From NCBI RefSeq assembly GCF_900289045.1, contig NZ_LT985188.1, forward strand, positions 868,001-932,000: a stretch of 64,000 bases of DNA. The letters are read 5' to 3'. The notes beneath the pieces were generated by a model. It was not told the DNA's origin. It saw only the letters and a program-made list of their open reading frames with translations, and did not search any database. This document shows, piece after piece, positions 1 through 8,696 of this stretch (positions are counted from its first letter, which is position 1; each line of letters starts with the position of its first letter). Source of the DNA: Micropruina glycogenica (GTDB lineage Bacteria > Actinomycetota > Actinomycetes > Propionibacteriales > Propionibacteriaceae). The position numbers and the translations under genes were made by a program.

Positions 1-1357
1 GCACGATCGTGTCGACGCGGCGGGTCGACTCCAGCACCTCCGGGCCCTTGATCAAGATGCCGAGCTGCGCGCCGCGGCCGGTGCCGACCAGCAGCGCGGT
101 GGGGGTGGCCAGGCCGAGGGCGCAGGGGCAGGCGATGATCAGCACCGCCACGGCGGCGGTGAACGCTGCCTCGAGCGGGAATCCGGCGCCGATCCAGGCG
201 CCGAGGGTGCCGATGGCGATACCGATCACGATCGGCACGAACACTCCGGAGACCCGGTCGGCCAGCCGCTGCACGTCGGCTTTGCCGGACTGTGCGGCCT
301 CGACCAGCCGGGCCATCTGGGCCAGTTGGGTGTCGCCGCCGATCCGGGTGGCGCGCACGACCAGCCGGCCGCCGGCGTTGACGGTGGCACCAACCACGGT
401 GTCGCCCGGGCCGACCTCGACCGGCACCGACTCCCCGGTCAGCATGGAGGCGTCGACCGCGCTACGGCCGGAGACGACGGTTCCGTCGGTGGCGATCTTC
501 TCGCCGGGACGGACCACGAACTCGTCACCGACGGCGAGCTGGTCGAGCGGGATCCGGCTCTCCACCACCGCCTCGGATCGGCCGCGGAGGACGGCGACGT
601 CCTTGGCGCCGAGGTCCAGCAGGGCCCGTAGCGCGGCGCCGGCCTGCCGCTTGGACCGCTTCTCGAAGTAGCGGCCAGCCAGCACGAACGTGGTGACGCC
701 GGCGGCGACCTCCAGGTAGATGTTGCCGGACCCGTCGCCAGGCTGCACGGTCAGCGTGAACGGGTGGGTCATGCCCGGCTGGCCGGCGGTGCCGAAGAAC
801 AGTGCGTACAGCGACCAACTCAAGGCGGCCAGGGTGCCCACCGAAATCAGAGTGTCCATGGTCGCCGCGCCGTGGCGCAGGTTGGTCCACGCGGCTCGGT
901 GGAACGGCCACGCCCCCCACACCACCACCGGCGCGGCCAGGGTCAGCGACAGCCACTGCCAATAGGTGAACTGCCACGCCGGGACCATCGCCAGCGCCAC
1001 CACCGGCACGGTCAACACCACGCTGGTGATCAGGCGGTGCCGCAGCGTCTCCAGCTCTCCGTCAGCCGGCGGCCGGTCCTGGTCGTCGGGACTCTGGTCG
1101 GCCGGCGGGGTGGGGACGGTAGCGGTGTAGCCGGCCTTCTCCACCTCGCCGATCAGGGTGGTGACCAGGCTCGGCACGTCGACGTCGCCGGGCGCGGTGA
1201 CCTGGGCCTTCTCGGTGGCGTAGTTGACGGTCGCGGAGACCCCGTCGAGCTTGTTCAGCTTCTTCTCGATCCGCATCGCGCACGACGCGCAGGTCATTCC
1301 GCCGATTTGGAGCTCGATGTGGCCCAGCGCCTGCGGCGGCTGGAAGCCGGTGCTCAT
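1..1357 (-). CDS. copA: Copper-translocating P-type ATPase CopA, N-terminal part (cut by window edge)
   Basis: P1B-1 copper exporter; ATP-driven efflux of Cu(I) across the plasma membrane. About 452 residues lie in the window. An N-terminal heavy-metal domain carries GMTCASC (about residues 20-26), followed by membrane segments, the actuator motif MLTGESVP and the ion-binding CPCALG motif of the sixth helix. The frame leaves the window just before the expected DKTGT phosphorylation motif, so the catalytic half lies outside. Start is the ATG at 1357, with a GAGGCGAG-type ribosome site. It is downstream of, and probably co-transcribed with, copZ and the secreted protein gene. Family and metal are secure from GMTCxxC plus CPC. 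Confidence 0.95.
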   Translation of the reverse strand, partial: MSTGFQPPQALGHIELQIGGMTCASCAMRIEKKLNKLDGVSATVNYATEKAQVTAPGDVDVPSLVTTLIGEVEKAGYTATVPTPPADQSPDDQDRPPADGELETLRHRLITSVVLTVPVVALAMVPAWQFTYWQWLSLTLAAPVVVWGAWPFHRAAWTNLRHGAATMDTLISVGTLAALSWSLYALFFGTAGQPGMTHPFTLTVQPGDGSGNIYLEVAAGVTTFVLAGRYFEKRSKRQAGAALRALLDLGAKDVAVLRGRSEAVVESRIPLDQLAVGDEFVVRPGEKIATDGTVVSGRSAVDASMLTGESVPVEVGPGDTVVGATVNAGGRLVVRATRIGGDTQLAQMARLVEAAQSGKADVQRLADRVSGVFVPIVIGIAIGTLGAWIGAGFPLEAAFTAAVAVLIIACPCALGLATPTALLVGTGRGAQLGILIKGPEVLESTRRVDTIV

Positions 1358-1415
1358 ATCTCGCCTCTCAACTCTGTGGTGTCTCAGCGGGTGGCGCTGC
1401 TATCGGGCGGCGCTG

Positions 1416-2362
1416 CTATCGGGCGGTGGTGGTGAAGGTGGCGGTGTGGACCTGCCCGTCGACCTGGAAGTCCAGATACAGCAGGTACCGGCCAGGCGTG
1501 GGCGCCTCAGCCGTGAACACCACCTGAGGGTCGGACGGGGAACGGCCGGCCGAGTCGTCCATCGGGTGCACGTGCAGGTAAGCCAGGTCACCCGTCCGCA
1601 GCGCTACTAGATGTCCGGCCGCCCCGAGGAAGGGCTGCAGCGGCACCGGTGTCCCGTCCCGGGTGACCGTGAACCGCAGCTCGGCGCTCCCCCCAGTGAC
1701 CGGAGCACCGTCCACAGTGACGGTGAAGCCGTCCACGGCAGTGCGGGTGCGGTCCGGGCCCAGCGGGGCCGGCTGCACGGTCCCGGCAACCTCGACGGTG
1801 CTGGTCAGCGTCAACGTCTCCCCGGTGGCGGCGGGCACAAAGTCGGCGAACACTCGGTAGCTGCCCGCGACGGTCCACCGCCACGGCAGCGACCAGGTCC
1901 CCTCACCGTCCATGGTCGGGTGGACGTGCCGGAACCGGGTGCCGTCGGTGCGGACCACGATCAGGTGTAGATCCTTGTCGTGGGCGGTGGTGTAGTCGGT
2001 CACCGGCCGCCCGTCGGGGCCGGTCAGCCGAAACGTCAGCGTGCCGTCCTGGCCGACCCGCCGCGGCGCCGACAGCGCCTCCAGTTGGTAGCCGTTCTGA
2101 GCGACCGACAGTCCACGGACCGCGTCCGGTGCGGCGTCAGGCCCGGCCGGCTCCTCGCCGTGCGCGCCGCCCGTCGGATCGTGACCGGCCTCGGTGTCCC
2201 CTCGCTGTGGTCGGCGGTGCCGGTGCTCGGGGTGTTGCCGGTGCGGCCCTGCCACGCCTGAGCCAGGCCGGCGGGTAGCAGGGTCCGGCCGCCGATCAGA
2301 GCGAGCGCGAACACCACCACCAACACCGCGGCGGAGGCCAGCAGCCGCACCGGCGTGTTCAT
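1416..2362 (-). pseudogene. Secreted/membrane-anchored copper-associated protein, interrupted by a -1 frameshift
   Basis: The start at 2362 overlaps the copZ stop (TGATG). The N-terminus is a signal-anchor (LLASAAVLVVVFALALIGG). The reading frame then breaks. The conserved C-terminal two thirds (HDKDLHLIVVR, FRHVHP, YLHVHPMDD, GRYLLYLDFQVDG) lie in the neighbouring frame and end at 1416. Both frames join cleanly if one G is restored in the CCCC run at 2198-2201 (giving E-G-D-T-E-A-G-H-D), for a protein of about 315 residues. The family is a His-rich extracytoplasmic protein commonly next to copZ/copA in actinobacteria, with no established biochemical role. It may be a true mutation or a homopolymer sequencing error. 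Confidence 0.8.
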
Positions 2363-2595
2363 CAGCGCCGAATCGCGGTGTAGCCGGCGTCGTCGACCGC
2401 CGCCAGCACCTGCTCGTCAGTGACCACGTCACCAGCGGTCACGTCGGTCGTCACATCGGTCGTCACCAGCAGCCGACCGGTAGCGGCACTCACCTCGACG
2501 GCGGCGACGCCGGCGATCTGGCCCACCTCCTGGGACACGGCCTGCTCGCAATGCCCGCAGGTCATCCCGGTCACCTGGAACTCTGTCGTCGTCAT
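2362..2595 (-). CDS. copZ: CopZ-type copper chaperone (heavy-metal-associated domain)
   Basis: 77-residue stand-alone HMA domain. The motif GMTCGHC (residues about 10-16) is the Cu(I)-binding MxCxxC loop, and the length is typical for a single ferredoxin-like HMA fold. It carries Cu(I) in the cytosol to CopA. A short direct repeat (TTDVTTDVT) sits in the middle of the chain. It is first in the leftward operon copZ-secreted protein-copA and overlaps the next gene by one base. The two CsoR-type boxes lie directly upstream, so copper induction by a CsoR repressor is likely; no csoR gene is in the window. Confidence 0.93.
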   Translation of the reverse strand: MTTTEFQVTGMTCGHCEQAVSQEVGQIAGVAAVEVSAATGRLLVTTDVTTDVTAGDVVTDEQVLAAVDDAGYTAIRR

Positions 2596-2611
2596 GCGAT
2601 CTCCTCTTCGT

Positions 2612-2626
2612 TACCCCCCTAGGGTA
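2612..2626. promoter_or_regulatory. CsoR-type copper operator, site 1
   Basis: TACCCCCCTAGGGTA is an inverted TACCC/GGGTA repeat around a G/C core, the form known for Cu(I)-responsive CsoR repressors. It lies 16 bases upstream of the copZ start and between the divergent copZ and DUF6153 genes. Confidence 0.75.
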
Positions 2627-2636
2627 TAACCGATGC

Positions 2637-2651
2637 TACCCCCTGTGGGTA
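2637..2651. promoter_or_regulatory. CsoR-type copper operator, site 2
   Basis: TACCCCCTGTGGGTA is a second TACCC/GGGTA inverted repeat, 25 bases from the first. Its position nearer the rightward DUF6153 gene suggests that each divergent promoter has its own box. The assignment rests on motif match only. Confidence 0.7.
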
Positions 2652-2681
2652 TTCCGGGCAACCCTGGGTACGGTGAGAACC

Positions 2682-3155
2682 ATGAGTCTGGCCACACCGG
2701 TTACCGGCCGGCGGCAGCAGCTGCTGCTGTTGGCGGTCGTGGTGGCCCTCACGCTGAGCTTGCTGGCCATGCACCAGCTCTCCGTCAACCACACCGCAGC
2801 CCAACCCACCACCCAGACCGCCGCCGCGATCGTCGGCTCGCCCGAGCGGCACGACCACCAGGTGGACCAGCTCCAGCATTCGGGCGACCTTCCCGGTCAC
2901 GCTGCCCAGCCAGTCCCAGGGCAGCAGCAAACCACCGGCGTCGGAGACGGATGTGCTGGCTGTCCTGAGCACCACGTCATGGCGTTGACCTGTCTGGCCG
3001 CCTTGATCCTGCTGGCCCTGGGCTGGGCGTTGCGGCCGCCTACGGCCTGGCGCGGTGTGCTGCTACCGCGACTCCCTACCGCACCGCGGCCGCTCTCGCC
3101 ACGGTGGGGGCGAGAACCACTGAGCCTGCTAGAGCTGTCGGTCAGCCGGACCTGA
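2682..3155 (+). CDS. DUF6153 family membrane protein
   Basis: About 157 residues. One hydrophobic segment near the N-terminus (LLLLAVVVALTLSLLAMHQL) and one near residue 100 (LTCLAALILLALGWAL) flank an extracytoplasmic loop with His and Cys (ERHDHQVDQLQHSGD, CAGCPEHH). This layout matches the actinobacterial DUF6153 family; its function is unknown. A GTG at 2673 is an alternative start, but GGTGAG at 2672-2677 serves the ATG at 2682 better. It is divergent from copZ across the CsoR boxes and so probably copper-regulated. The His/Cys loop suggests metal contact, which is inference. Confidence 0.7.
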   Translation: MSLATPVTGRRQQLLLLAVVVALTLSLLAMHQLSVNHTAAQPTTQTAAAIVGSPERHDHQVDQLQHSGDLPGHAAQPVPGQQQTTGVGDGCAGCPEHHVMALTCLAALILLALGWALRPPTAWRGVLLPRLPTAPRPLSPRWGREPLSLLELSVSRT

Positions 3156-3249
3156 CCGACACACAGTCACCCGCGCCTGGGCAACCCCCACGGTGTGCGC
3201 GGGTGCTGCCGCGTCATGTCATGTACCGCACTCAGCAGGAGGAACACCT

Positions 3250-3912
3250 ATGCACGCCAACTTCACCGTCCGAGCCGGACTCCGGCTGACCATCGCCGCC
3301 TCGATCGCGGCTGTTGTCACCGGCCTCGCCGGCTGCAGCAACAACGACATGGGCACCATGCCCGGCATGGACCACGGGTCCGCCAGCCCGGCAGCCGCCA
3401 CCCCGGCCGGGTCGCCGGCATCCTCGGCGTCCGGCACGCCCGCCGCCGGCCCGCACAACAACGCCGACGTGATGTTCGCCCAGATGATGATCCCGCACCA
3501 CCAGCAGGCCATCGAGATGAGCGACATCCTCCTCGCCAAGGACGGCATCGACCCGAAGGTCACCGACCTCGCCCAGCAGATCAAGGCCGAGCAGGGACCC
3601 GAGATCGCCCAGATGAGCGGCTGGCTCGCCGGCTGGGGCCAAAACCCCAGCCCGTCCATGGGCATGGACCACGACATGGGCGGCGGGATGATGAACCAAG
3701 CCGACATGGACGCCCTCGAGCAAGCCACCGGTACCGAGGCGGCGAAGCTGTTCCTCACCGGAATGGTGAAGCACCACCAAGGCGCCATCACCATGGCCCA
3801 GCAACAAGTCGCCAACGGCCAAAATCCCGAGGCCGTCGCGTTGGCCAAGAGAATCATCACCGACCAGCAGGCGGAGATCACCACGATGAACCAGCTGCTT
3901 GATCAACTGTGA
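3250..3912 (+). CDS. DUF305 lipoprotein, probable extracytoplasmic copper binder
   Basis: 220 residues. The signal peptide ends in a lipobox (TGLAGC, Cys29), so it is a membrane-anchored lipoprotein facing outward. A Met/His-rich linker (MGTMPGMDHG) follows. The ferritin-like DUF305 helices carry the repeated signatures MIPHHQQAIEM and VKHHQGAI, and a Met-rich stretch (MGMDHDMGGGMM) lies between them. DUF305 proteins are regularly found with copper genes. The start at 3250 is set by AGGAGG seven bases upstream. It lies in the copper block downstream of DUF6153. Role in copper sequestration is inferred. Confidence 0.88.
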   Translation: MHANFTVRAGLRLTIAASIAAVVTGLAGCSNNDMGTMPGMDHGSASPAAATPAGSPASSASGTPAAGPHNNADVMFAQMMIPHHQQAIEMSDILLAKDGIDPKVTDLAQQIKAEQGPEIAQMSGWLAGWGQNPSPSMGMDHDMGGGMMNQADMDALEQATGTEAAKLFLTGMVKHHQGAITMAQQQVANGQNPEAVALAKRIITDQQAEITTMNQLLDQL

Positions 3913-4017
3913 CATCTGGGGGCGGCTCCGACCGAGCCGCCCCACCGGTCTCGGGTACCGGCAGCCAGCGCGCCGCACCGTCTGAAGACGTGCAGTCGAC
4001 CGCTGCTGCCGGATCGG

Positions 4018-4446
4018 TCAATCGTCAGTGACAAGCTCCTCACCGTCACGGCGACGAGTCAGCTGAACCAAACGGCGCAGACAGTGCTCGCGCAGCGGCT
4101 CGGGGAACTCGTCAGCCAACCGGTAGTAGACGGTCCGCCCGGCCCGCCGGTTGGTCACCAGGCCCGCGGTGCGCAGCATCCGCAAGCCGTAGCCCACTGC
4201 ATCTTGGGTCGAGTTCAAGGCCATCACCAGATCGCCCACGCACAGCTCCTCCACCGAATCCAGCGCATACAAGATCCGGACCCGGACCGGATCAGCCAGC
4301 AACCCCAGCAGCGCGGTGAGCCGGGACGCGTCATCGACCGACAGCTGCCGGCGCCGCGCCGCCGCCACCCGCTCCGGATCGACCGGGTGCTGATGACCCA
4401 AACCCTCATCATCTCTGTCTTGAGCCGCCACCGTGCTTCCATCCAT
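4018..4446 (-). CDS. ArsR/SmtB-family metal-responsive repressor
   Basis: 142 residues. The winged helix spans about 45-125 (SRLTALLGLLADPVRVRILYAL, GLRMLRTAGLVTNRRAGRTVYYRLAD). The sequence ELCVGDLV has one Cys where classical ArsR has CxC. A His-containing N-terminal tail (GLGHQHPVDPE) could add a metal ligand. It is transcribed away from the Cys-rich protein gene at 4510, and the 64-base gap between them is the expected control region. The inducing metal cannot be read from sequence; copper-gene neighbours suggest Cu, while the family more often senses Zn, Ni, Cd or As. Confidence 0.85.
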   Translation of the reverse strand: MDGSTVAAQDRDDEGLGHQHPVDPERVAAARRRQLSVDDASRLTALLGLLADPVRVRILYALDSVEELCVGDLVMALNSTQDAVGYGLRMLRTAGLVTNRRAGRTVYYRLADEFPEPLREHCLRRLVQLTRRRDGEELVTDD

Positions 4447-4509
4447 CCGTTTAGTCGTACGATCACACGGGTATCAGTAAAGGTAAGCCCACAGCAAAGG
4501 AGAACCGCC

Positions 4510-4917
4510 GTGTCCCAGACCACCGCCATGCTGAACGCATACCCCACCGACCTCGGCCAGATCGACACCGATGCCCTGGCCCGTTGCATCGACGCCTGCT
4601 TCGCCTGCGCACAGGCCTGCACCGCCTGCGCCGACGCCTGCCTGGGCGAGGAGATGGTGGCCGAGCTGACCAAGTGCATCCGTACCGACCTGGATTGCGC
4701 CGACATCTGCGACACCACCGGTCGAGTGCTCTCTCGTCACACCGGCTACGACGCCAACCTCACCCGAGCAGTCCTGCAGGCCTGCGCCACCGCCTGCAAG
4801 ACCTGCGGCGATGAATGCGCCCAGCACGCCGACATGCACGACCACTGCCGGATCTGCGCCGAGGCCTGCCGTGCCTGCGAACAGGCCTGCAACGACCTGA
4901 TCAGCAGCCTCGGCTAG
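4510..4917 (+). CDS. Four-helix-bundle copper-storage protein (Csp-like, Cys-rich)
   Basis: 135 residues with 18 Cys, mostly as CxxxC and CxxC pairs along helices (CIDACFACAQACTACADAC, ACATACKTCGDEC, CRICAEACRACEQAC). This is the signature of Csp/DUF326 bundles that hold many Cu(I) ions in the core. No signal peptide is seen, so it is probably a cytosolic store. Start is GTG 4510, preceded by AAAGGAG at good spacing; an ATG 18 bases in is the alternative. Divergent from the ArsR gene, which probably controls it. Confidence 0.9.
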   Translation: MSQTTAMLNAYPTDLGQIDTDALARCIDACFACAQACTACADACLGEEMVAELTKCIRTDLDCADICDTTGRVLSRHTGYDANLTRAVLQACATACKTCGDECAQHADMHDHCRICAEACRACEQACNDLISSLG

Positions 4918-5161
4918 CACAAACGACACCGCGCAACCCCAGACTGGGGGAACCGGGACGAACCCACCTGGCCTCACCCCTGTCGCTGACGGTCTCGTGG
5001 GCAACCTATCCGAGGTGTCGCAGCGGACCCCGGGAATCCGGGCGTGCCCACGCACCCGAGCCGGTCCAAGACCCGGCCAAACCTCACACGCTCATCACCG
5101 AAGGTGGTGGCGATGACGAGGCCGCGACCAGACGCACGCGGCTGAAGGAAGGAGCCTGTCG

Positions 5162-5758
5162 ATGACGGCGAATACCGATCAGGCTGAGGGCCGACGCAGC
5201 CGTGACCATCAACAGCGCCGCAGCCGAGGAATGTACCTGCGGTTCGCCGCCATGATCTTGACCGGCATGGTGGTCATGTACTGGACGATGTCCGCCGGCT
5301 CTTGGCAGTGGAGTCACATCCGCTGGAGTGAGTCCCGGCTGTTCATGGCCTTGACCATGGCCGGAGCCATGGGTCTGGTCATGCTCGCCTGGATGTTAAA
5401 CATGTACAAGACTCCGAAAGCCAACGCAGCCATCGTGGTGATCAGCGCCGTGCTTCTCGGCGGAGGAATCTTCCTCGACCGAAGTCAGGCAACGGTGGAC
5501 GACACCGACTTCATGCGCGCAATGATCCCGCACCACTCGCTAGCGATCACCCGCTCGGAGCGAGCCGGGCTCGAGGATGCACGGGTGTGCCAGCTGGCCG
5601 TCGAGATCAGCGAGGCCCAACGCCGGGAGATCTTCGAGATGGACTGGCTGATCAAAGACATCCAGGACAACGGGCGGGCCACCACCGCCGAAGAGGCACG
5701 GGCCCGGCCAGTGCCTGACTACCATCAGCCCGCAGACCGCTCATGCCCCACGCGGTGA
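5162..5758 (+). CDS. DUF305 domain membrane protein
   Basis: 198 residues with three hydrophobic helices (about 25-45, 60-80 and 88-104, Met-rich) followed by a DUF305 segment carrying the hallmark MIPHHSLAI near residue 120. Start ATG 5162 has GAAGGAG upstream. It resembles the lipoprotein at 3250 in motif but is tethered by helices and has only one HH signature, so it looks like a half-length relative. Placement at the end of the copper block suggests periplasm-side metal handling; no biochemical function is known for this form. Confidence 0.82.
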   Translation: MTANTDQAEGRRSRDHQQRRSRGMYLRFAAMILTGMVVMYWTMSAGSWQWSHIRWSESRLFMALTMAGAMGLVMLAWMLNMYKTPKANAAIVVISAVLLGGGIFLDRSQATVDDTDFMRAMIPHHSLAITRSERAGLEDARVCQLAVEISEAQRREIFEMDWLIKDIQDNGRATTAEEARARPVPDYHQPADRSCPTR

Positions 5759-6150
5759 GTCCGCCCAGGAAACGCGATGGTCGAATCGGCTCGGCGGTAG
5801 CTCCTAGGTAGATCAACCACTGTCGACGAGGCCCGAGCACCACGAGGCTGCCTGTCCGACCCTTCACCCTGCTTCTGGGCGGCGCCCAGGTGACGCGGCG
5901 GGATGTGCTCATGTCGCCCGCCTGCCTGTCCGACTGTCCACAGACGATCGTTCGCGAGACATCCGCGTGAAGGTCCTCGGAGTGTGGCCTTGGCCGTTAT
6001 GTGGCGGGGTTCTGTCGCCGCTTCGTGAGTTCCCTGATGATCGGGCGAATCGTCCCGTGGGTCGATCCCCAACTGACACAGCCTCGTTCGCACGCTTAGC
6101 GACTCCGGGCTGCGTAAAACCACTTCAGTCCTCGCTGTATAGTTCAGCGC
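5759..6150. other. Gap without a supported gene
   Basis: 392 bases between the copper block and cmtR. Open frames here lack family features and ribosome sites. The last 40 bases (GTATAGTTCAGCGC before the ATG at 6151) may hold the cmtR promoter, but no clear operator repeat was seen. Confidence 0.4.
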
Positions 6151-6510
6151 ATGCTGACCATTGCTTCTCGCCTGGACGTGATGAACCGGTTGGGCCGCGC
6201 GCTGGCCGACCCGACCAGGTCCCGGATCATCCTGACGCTGCTCGACCGGCCGGCCTACCCGGCAGAGCTGGCCCGCGATCTGGACCTCACACGCTCCAAC
6301 GTGTCCAATCATCTGGCGTGCCTGCGCGACTGCGGCATCGTTGCTGCCGAACCCGAGGGCCGCAAGACGCGCTACGAGATCGCCGATCCCCACCTGACGC
6401 AGGCGCTGACCGCCCTGGTTGACGTCACCCTCGCGGTTGACGAGAACGCCCCGTGCATTGATCCTGCCTGCTCGGTGCACGGATGCGACGCAGCAGAGGC
6501 GGGCGCGTGA
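6151..6510 (+). CDS. cmtR: CmtR cadmium/lead-sensing ArsR-family repressor
   Basis: 119 residues. The winged helix contains TRSNVSNHLACLRDCG. The three thiolate ligands known for Mycobacterium tuberculosis CmtR (Cys57, Cys61, Cys102) fall at exactly the same numbers here: C57 and C61 in the recognition helix and C102 in DENAPC. Two further Cys follow (PACSVHGC). It releases DNA on Cd(II)/Pb(II). Its stop overlaps the start of cadD (GTGA), so the pair is one operon. Only four bases separate the stop from the overlap, making translational coupling likely. Confidence 0.93.
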   Translation: MLTIASRLDVMNRLGRALADPTRSRIILTLLDRPAYPAELARDLDLTRSNVSNHLACLRDCGIVAAEPEGRKTRYEIADPHLTQALTALVDVTLAVDENAPCIDPACSVHGCDAAEAGA

Positions 6511-7103
6511 TCCTGGCTGCGGTCCTGCAGGCAATCGGCCTGTTCATCGCGACCAACATCGACGACATCATCGTGCTCTCCTTGTTCTTCGCCCGCGGCG
6601 CGGGCCAACGCGGGACGACCACCCGCATCTTGGTCGGCCAGTACGTGGGGTTCGCCTGCATCCTCGGTGCCGCTGTGCTGGTGACTATCGGAGCCGGAGC
6701 ATTCCTGCCCTCAGCAGCTATCCCGTACTTCGGGCTCATCCCCCTGGCCCTCGGTCTCTGGGCTGCATGGCAAGCCTGGCGCGGAGACGATGACGACGAT
6801 GACGCCAAGGTCACGGGCACGAAGGTCAGCGCGTGGACCGTCGCAGGAGTCACCTTCGCCAACGGCGGAGACAACATCGGCGTCTATGTCCCCGTCTTCC
6901 TCAGCGTGGAACCCATCGCAGTGGTCGCCTACTGCCTCGTCTTCCTCGCGCTCGTCGCGGTCCTGGTCGTAGTCGCCAAGTTCGTTGCCACCCGGCCGCC
7001 GATCGCTGAAGTCCTCGAGCGCTGGGAACACATCCTGTTCCCCATCGCCCTGATCGGCCTCGGCATCGTCATCCTCGTCAGCGGAGGAGCGTTCGGTCTC
7101 TGA
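6507..7103 (+). CDS. cadD: CadD family cadmium resistance transporter
   Basis: 198-residue polytopic membrane protein beginning ILAAVLQAIGLFIATNID. The NIDDIIVLSLFF segment in the first helix and FANGGDNIGVYVP in the middle are typical of the CadD/LysE-like exporters. An acidic cytoplasmic loop (GDDDDDD) lies near residue 95. It confers Cd(II) tolerance, with mechanism incompletely known. Start GTG 6507 overlaps the cmtR stop; an upstream in-frame ATG at 6483 lies inside cmtR and is not needed. Regulation by CmtR is inferred from the operon. Confidence 0.9.
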   Translation: MILAAVLQAIGLFIATNIDDIIVLSLFFARGAGQRGTTTRILVGQYVGFACILGAAVLVTIGAGAFLPSAAIPYFGLIPLALGLWAAWQAWRGDDDDDDAKVTGTKVSAWTVAGVTFANGGDNIGVYVPVFLSVEPIAVVAYCLVFLALVAVLVVVAKFVATRPPIAEVLERWEHILFPIALIGLGIVILVSGGAFGL

Positions 7104-7169
7104 CGGAGCCAAAGCGAACGAGAGAGGTCGCCAGGCTCGACGCTCCGGTATAGGGATCCCTGTGCGGGT

Positions 7170-8618
7170 TCATGCTGCGCAGCAGGAGAGTTTGGTGATG
7201 TCGGTGGTGAAGGTTTGGGCGGTGAGTTTGAGGCCTTCGGCCATGGTCAGGTAGGGGCTCCAGAGGTTGGCGACCTGGTCGGTGGTCATGCCGGCCTCGA
7301 GGATGTAGACGCCGGCGGCGGCGAGGTCACCGGCGTCCTGGGCGAGGGCGGTGATGCCGATGATGCGGCCGGTGTCGGCGTCGGTGACGATCTTGATGAG
7401 CCCGCGGGTGTCACGGTTGACGATGGCGCGCGGGACGTGCGCCAGGGGCAGGGCGCGGCTGTCGCAGCGGATCCCGGCAGTGCGGGCCTGCTGGTCGGTC
7501 ATTCCGACGGAGGCCAGGGCGGGGCTGGTGAACACGACCCGGGGCAGGTGGCGGTAGTCGACCTCCCGGCCGGCTCCGGTGAGGGCGTTGTCGGCGACCA
7601 GGGCGCCGTGGGCCGCGGCGACGTACACGAACTGCGGGTGGGCGGTGACGTCACCCGCGGCCCAGATCCGCGGGTTCGTGGTGCGCAGGTGGCTGTCGAT
7701 GATGACCTCGCCGCGCTTGCCGGCGCGCACGCCGATGGTGTCGAGGCCGAGCGTGCCGGTGACCGGGCGGCGGCCGGTGGCAACGAGGAGCTCGGCCGCG
7801 CGGAGCTCGTGTGAGCCGTCGGCGGTGGTGGCGGTGACCGTGACCTCGCCGGTGGCCGGGTCGCGGCGCACCGCGGTGGGCACCGCGCCGCGGATGATCT
7901 CGATGCCTTCGTCGGCGAGGATTTCTTCCAGGGCGGTGGCGGCCTCGGGTTCCTCGTGGGAGGCCAGCCGTGAGCGGACGAGCATGGTGACCTGGGCACC
8001 GAGGCGGGAGAAGAGCTGGGCCTGCTCCATGGCGACGTAGCCGCCGCCGATGACCAGCAGCGACTCCGGGACGTGGTCCAGCTCCATCGCGGTCGTCGAG
8101 GTCAGATAACCGGCCTCCTGCAGGCCGGGGACCGGCGGCGCCCAGGGCGTGGAGCCGGTAGCGATGAGGTGGTGCGCGGCCCGGACGGTTTCCGCCGTGC
8201 CGTCCGGGCCGGTCACGCGGAGTGCCGGCTCAGTCGGTGTGCCGACGAAGGTGGCCTCGCCGGGGTGGAGGGCCCACCCGTACTCGGCGGCCAGGGCCGC
8301 GTACTTCTCGCTGCGCAGCGATCCGACGAGCTTGTCCTTGCCGGCGACCATGGCGGGCATGTCGACCGGTGGGGCGTCGGGGAGTGGCAGACCGGGGAAC
8401 CGGGCGGCGTCGAGTGTGACGTGGCGGGCCTCGGCGGCCGCGAGCAGGGCTTTGGAGGGCACACACCCGGTGTTCACGCAGGTACCGCCGATGGTGCCGC
8501 GCTCGATCATCACCACCCGCTTGCCCAGGGTGGTGGCGCGGATCGCGGCCGCGAACGCCGCCCCACCGGACCCGATCACTGCCAGGTCATACGACCTGCC
8601 CTTGTCCGTTGCCGTCAT
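7170..8618 (-). CDS. merA: Mercuric reductase MerA
   Basis: 482-residue flavin disulfide reductase. It reduces Hg(II) to volatile Hg(0) with NADPH in the cytosol. The FAD site is VIGSGGAAFAAA (about 14-25). The redox pair is GTCVNTGCVPSK (Cys47/Cys52). The second nucleotide-binding site contains VIGGGYVAMEQAQ. The C-terminus ends LSCCAA, the vicinal Cys pair (479/480) that delivers Hg to the active site and separates MerA from other family members. There is no N-terminal HMA domain. Start ATG 8618 was chosen because upstream in-frame sequence overlaps merR. It is divergent from merR with the operator between. Confidence 0.96.
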   Translation of the reverse strand: MTATDKGRSYDLAVIGSGGAAFAAAIRATTLGKRVVMIERGTIGGTCVNTGCVPSKALLAAAEARHVTLDAARFPGLPLPDAPPVDMPAMVAGKDKLVGSLRSEKYAALAAEYGWALHPGEATFVGTPTEPALRVTGPDGTAETVRAAHHLIATGSTPWAPPVPGLQEAGYLTSTTAMELDHVPESLLVIGGGYVAMEQAQLFSRLGAQVTMLVRSRLASHEEPEAATALEEILADEGIEIIRGAVPTAVRRDPATGEVTVTATTADGSHELRAAELLVATGRRPVTGTLGLDTIGVRAGKRGEVIIDSHLRTTNPRIWAAGDVTAHPQFVYVAAAHGALVADNALTGAGREVDYRHLPRVVFTSPALASVGMTDQQARTAGIRCDSRALPLAHVPRAIVNRDTRGLIKIVTDADTGRIIGITALAQDAGDLAAAGVYILEAGMTTDQVANLWSPYLTMAEGLKLTAQTFTTDITKLSCCAA

Positions 8619-8656
8619 AAGTCCTCCCTTGTTGCCGCGCCTCAGGACCAGGATCG

Positions 8657-8680
8657 ACCTTCCAGTGCACTGGAAGGTCA
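8657..8680. promoter_or_regulatory. MerR operator in the merA/merR divergent promoter
   Basis: Perfect 24-bp inverted repeat with 12-base arms GACCTTCCAGTG/CACTGGAAGGTC. On the merA strand TTGACC (-35) overlaps its edge and a poor -10 (around CGATCC) follows at about 19-20 bases, the overlong spacer that MerR-family activators untwist. It should serve both genes. Confidence 0.85.
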
Positions 8681-8696
8681 AGGCAGAATGAGTGGC

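Noticed and set aside
7215..7814. Long plus-strand frame opposite merA
   Set aside because: Shadow of merA; low-complexity Gly/Asp/Val product.
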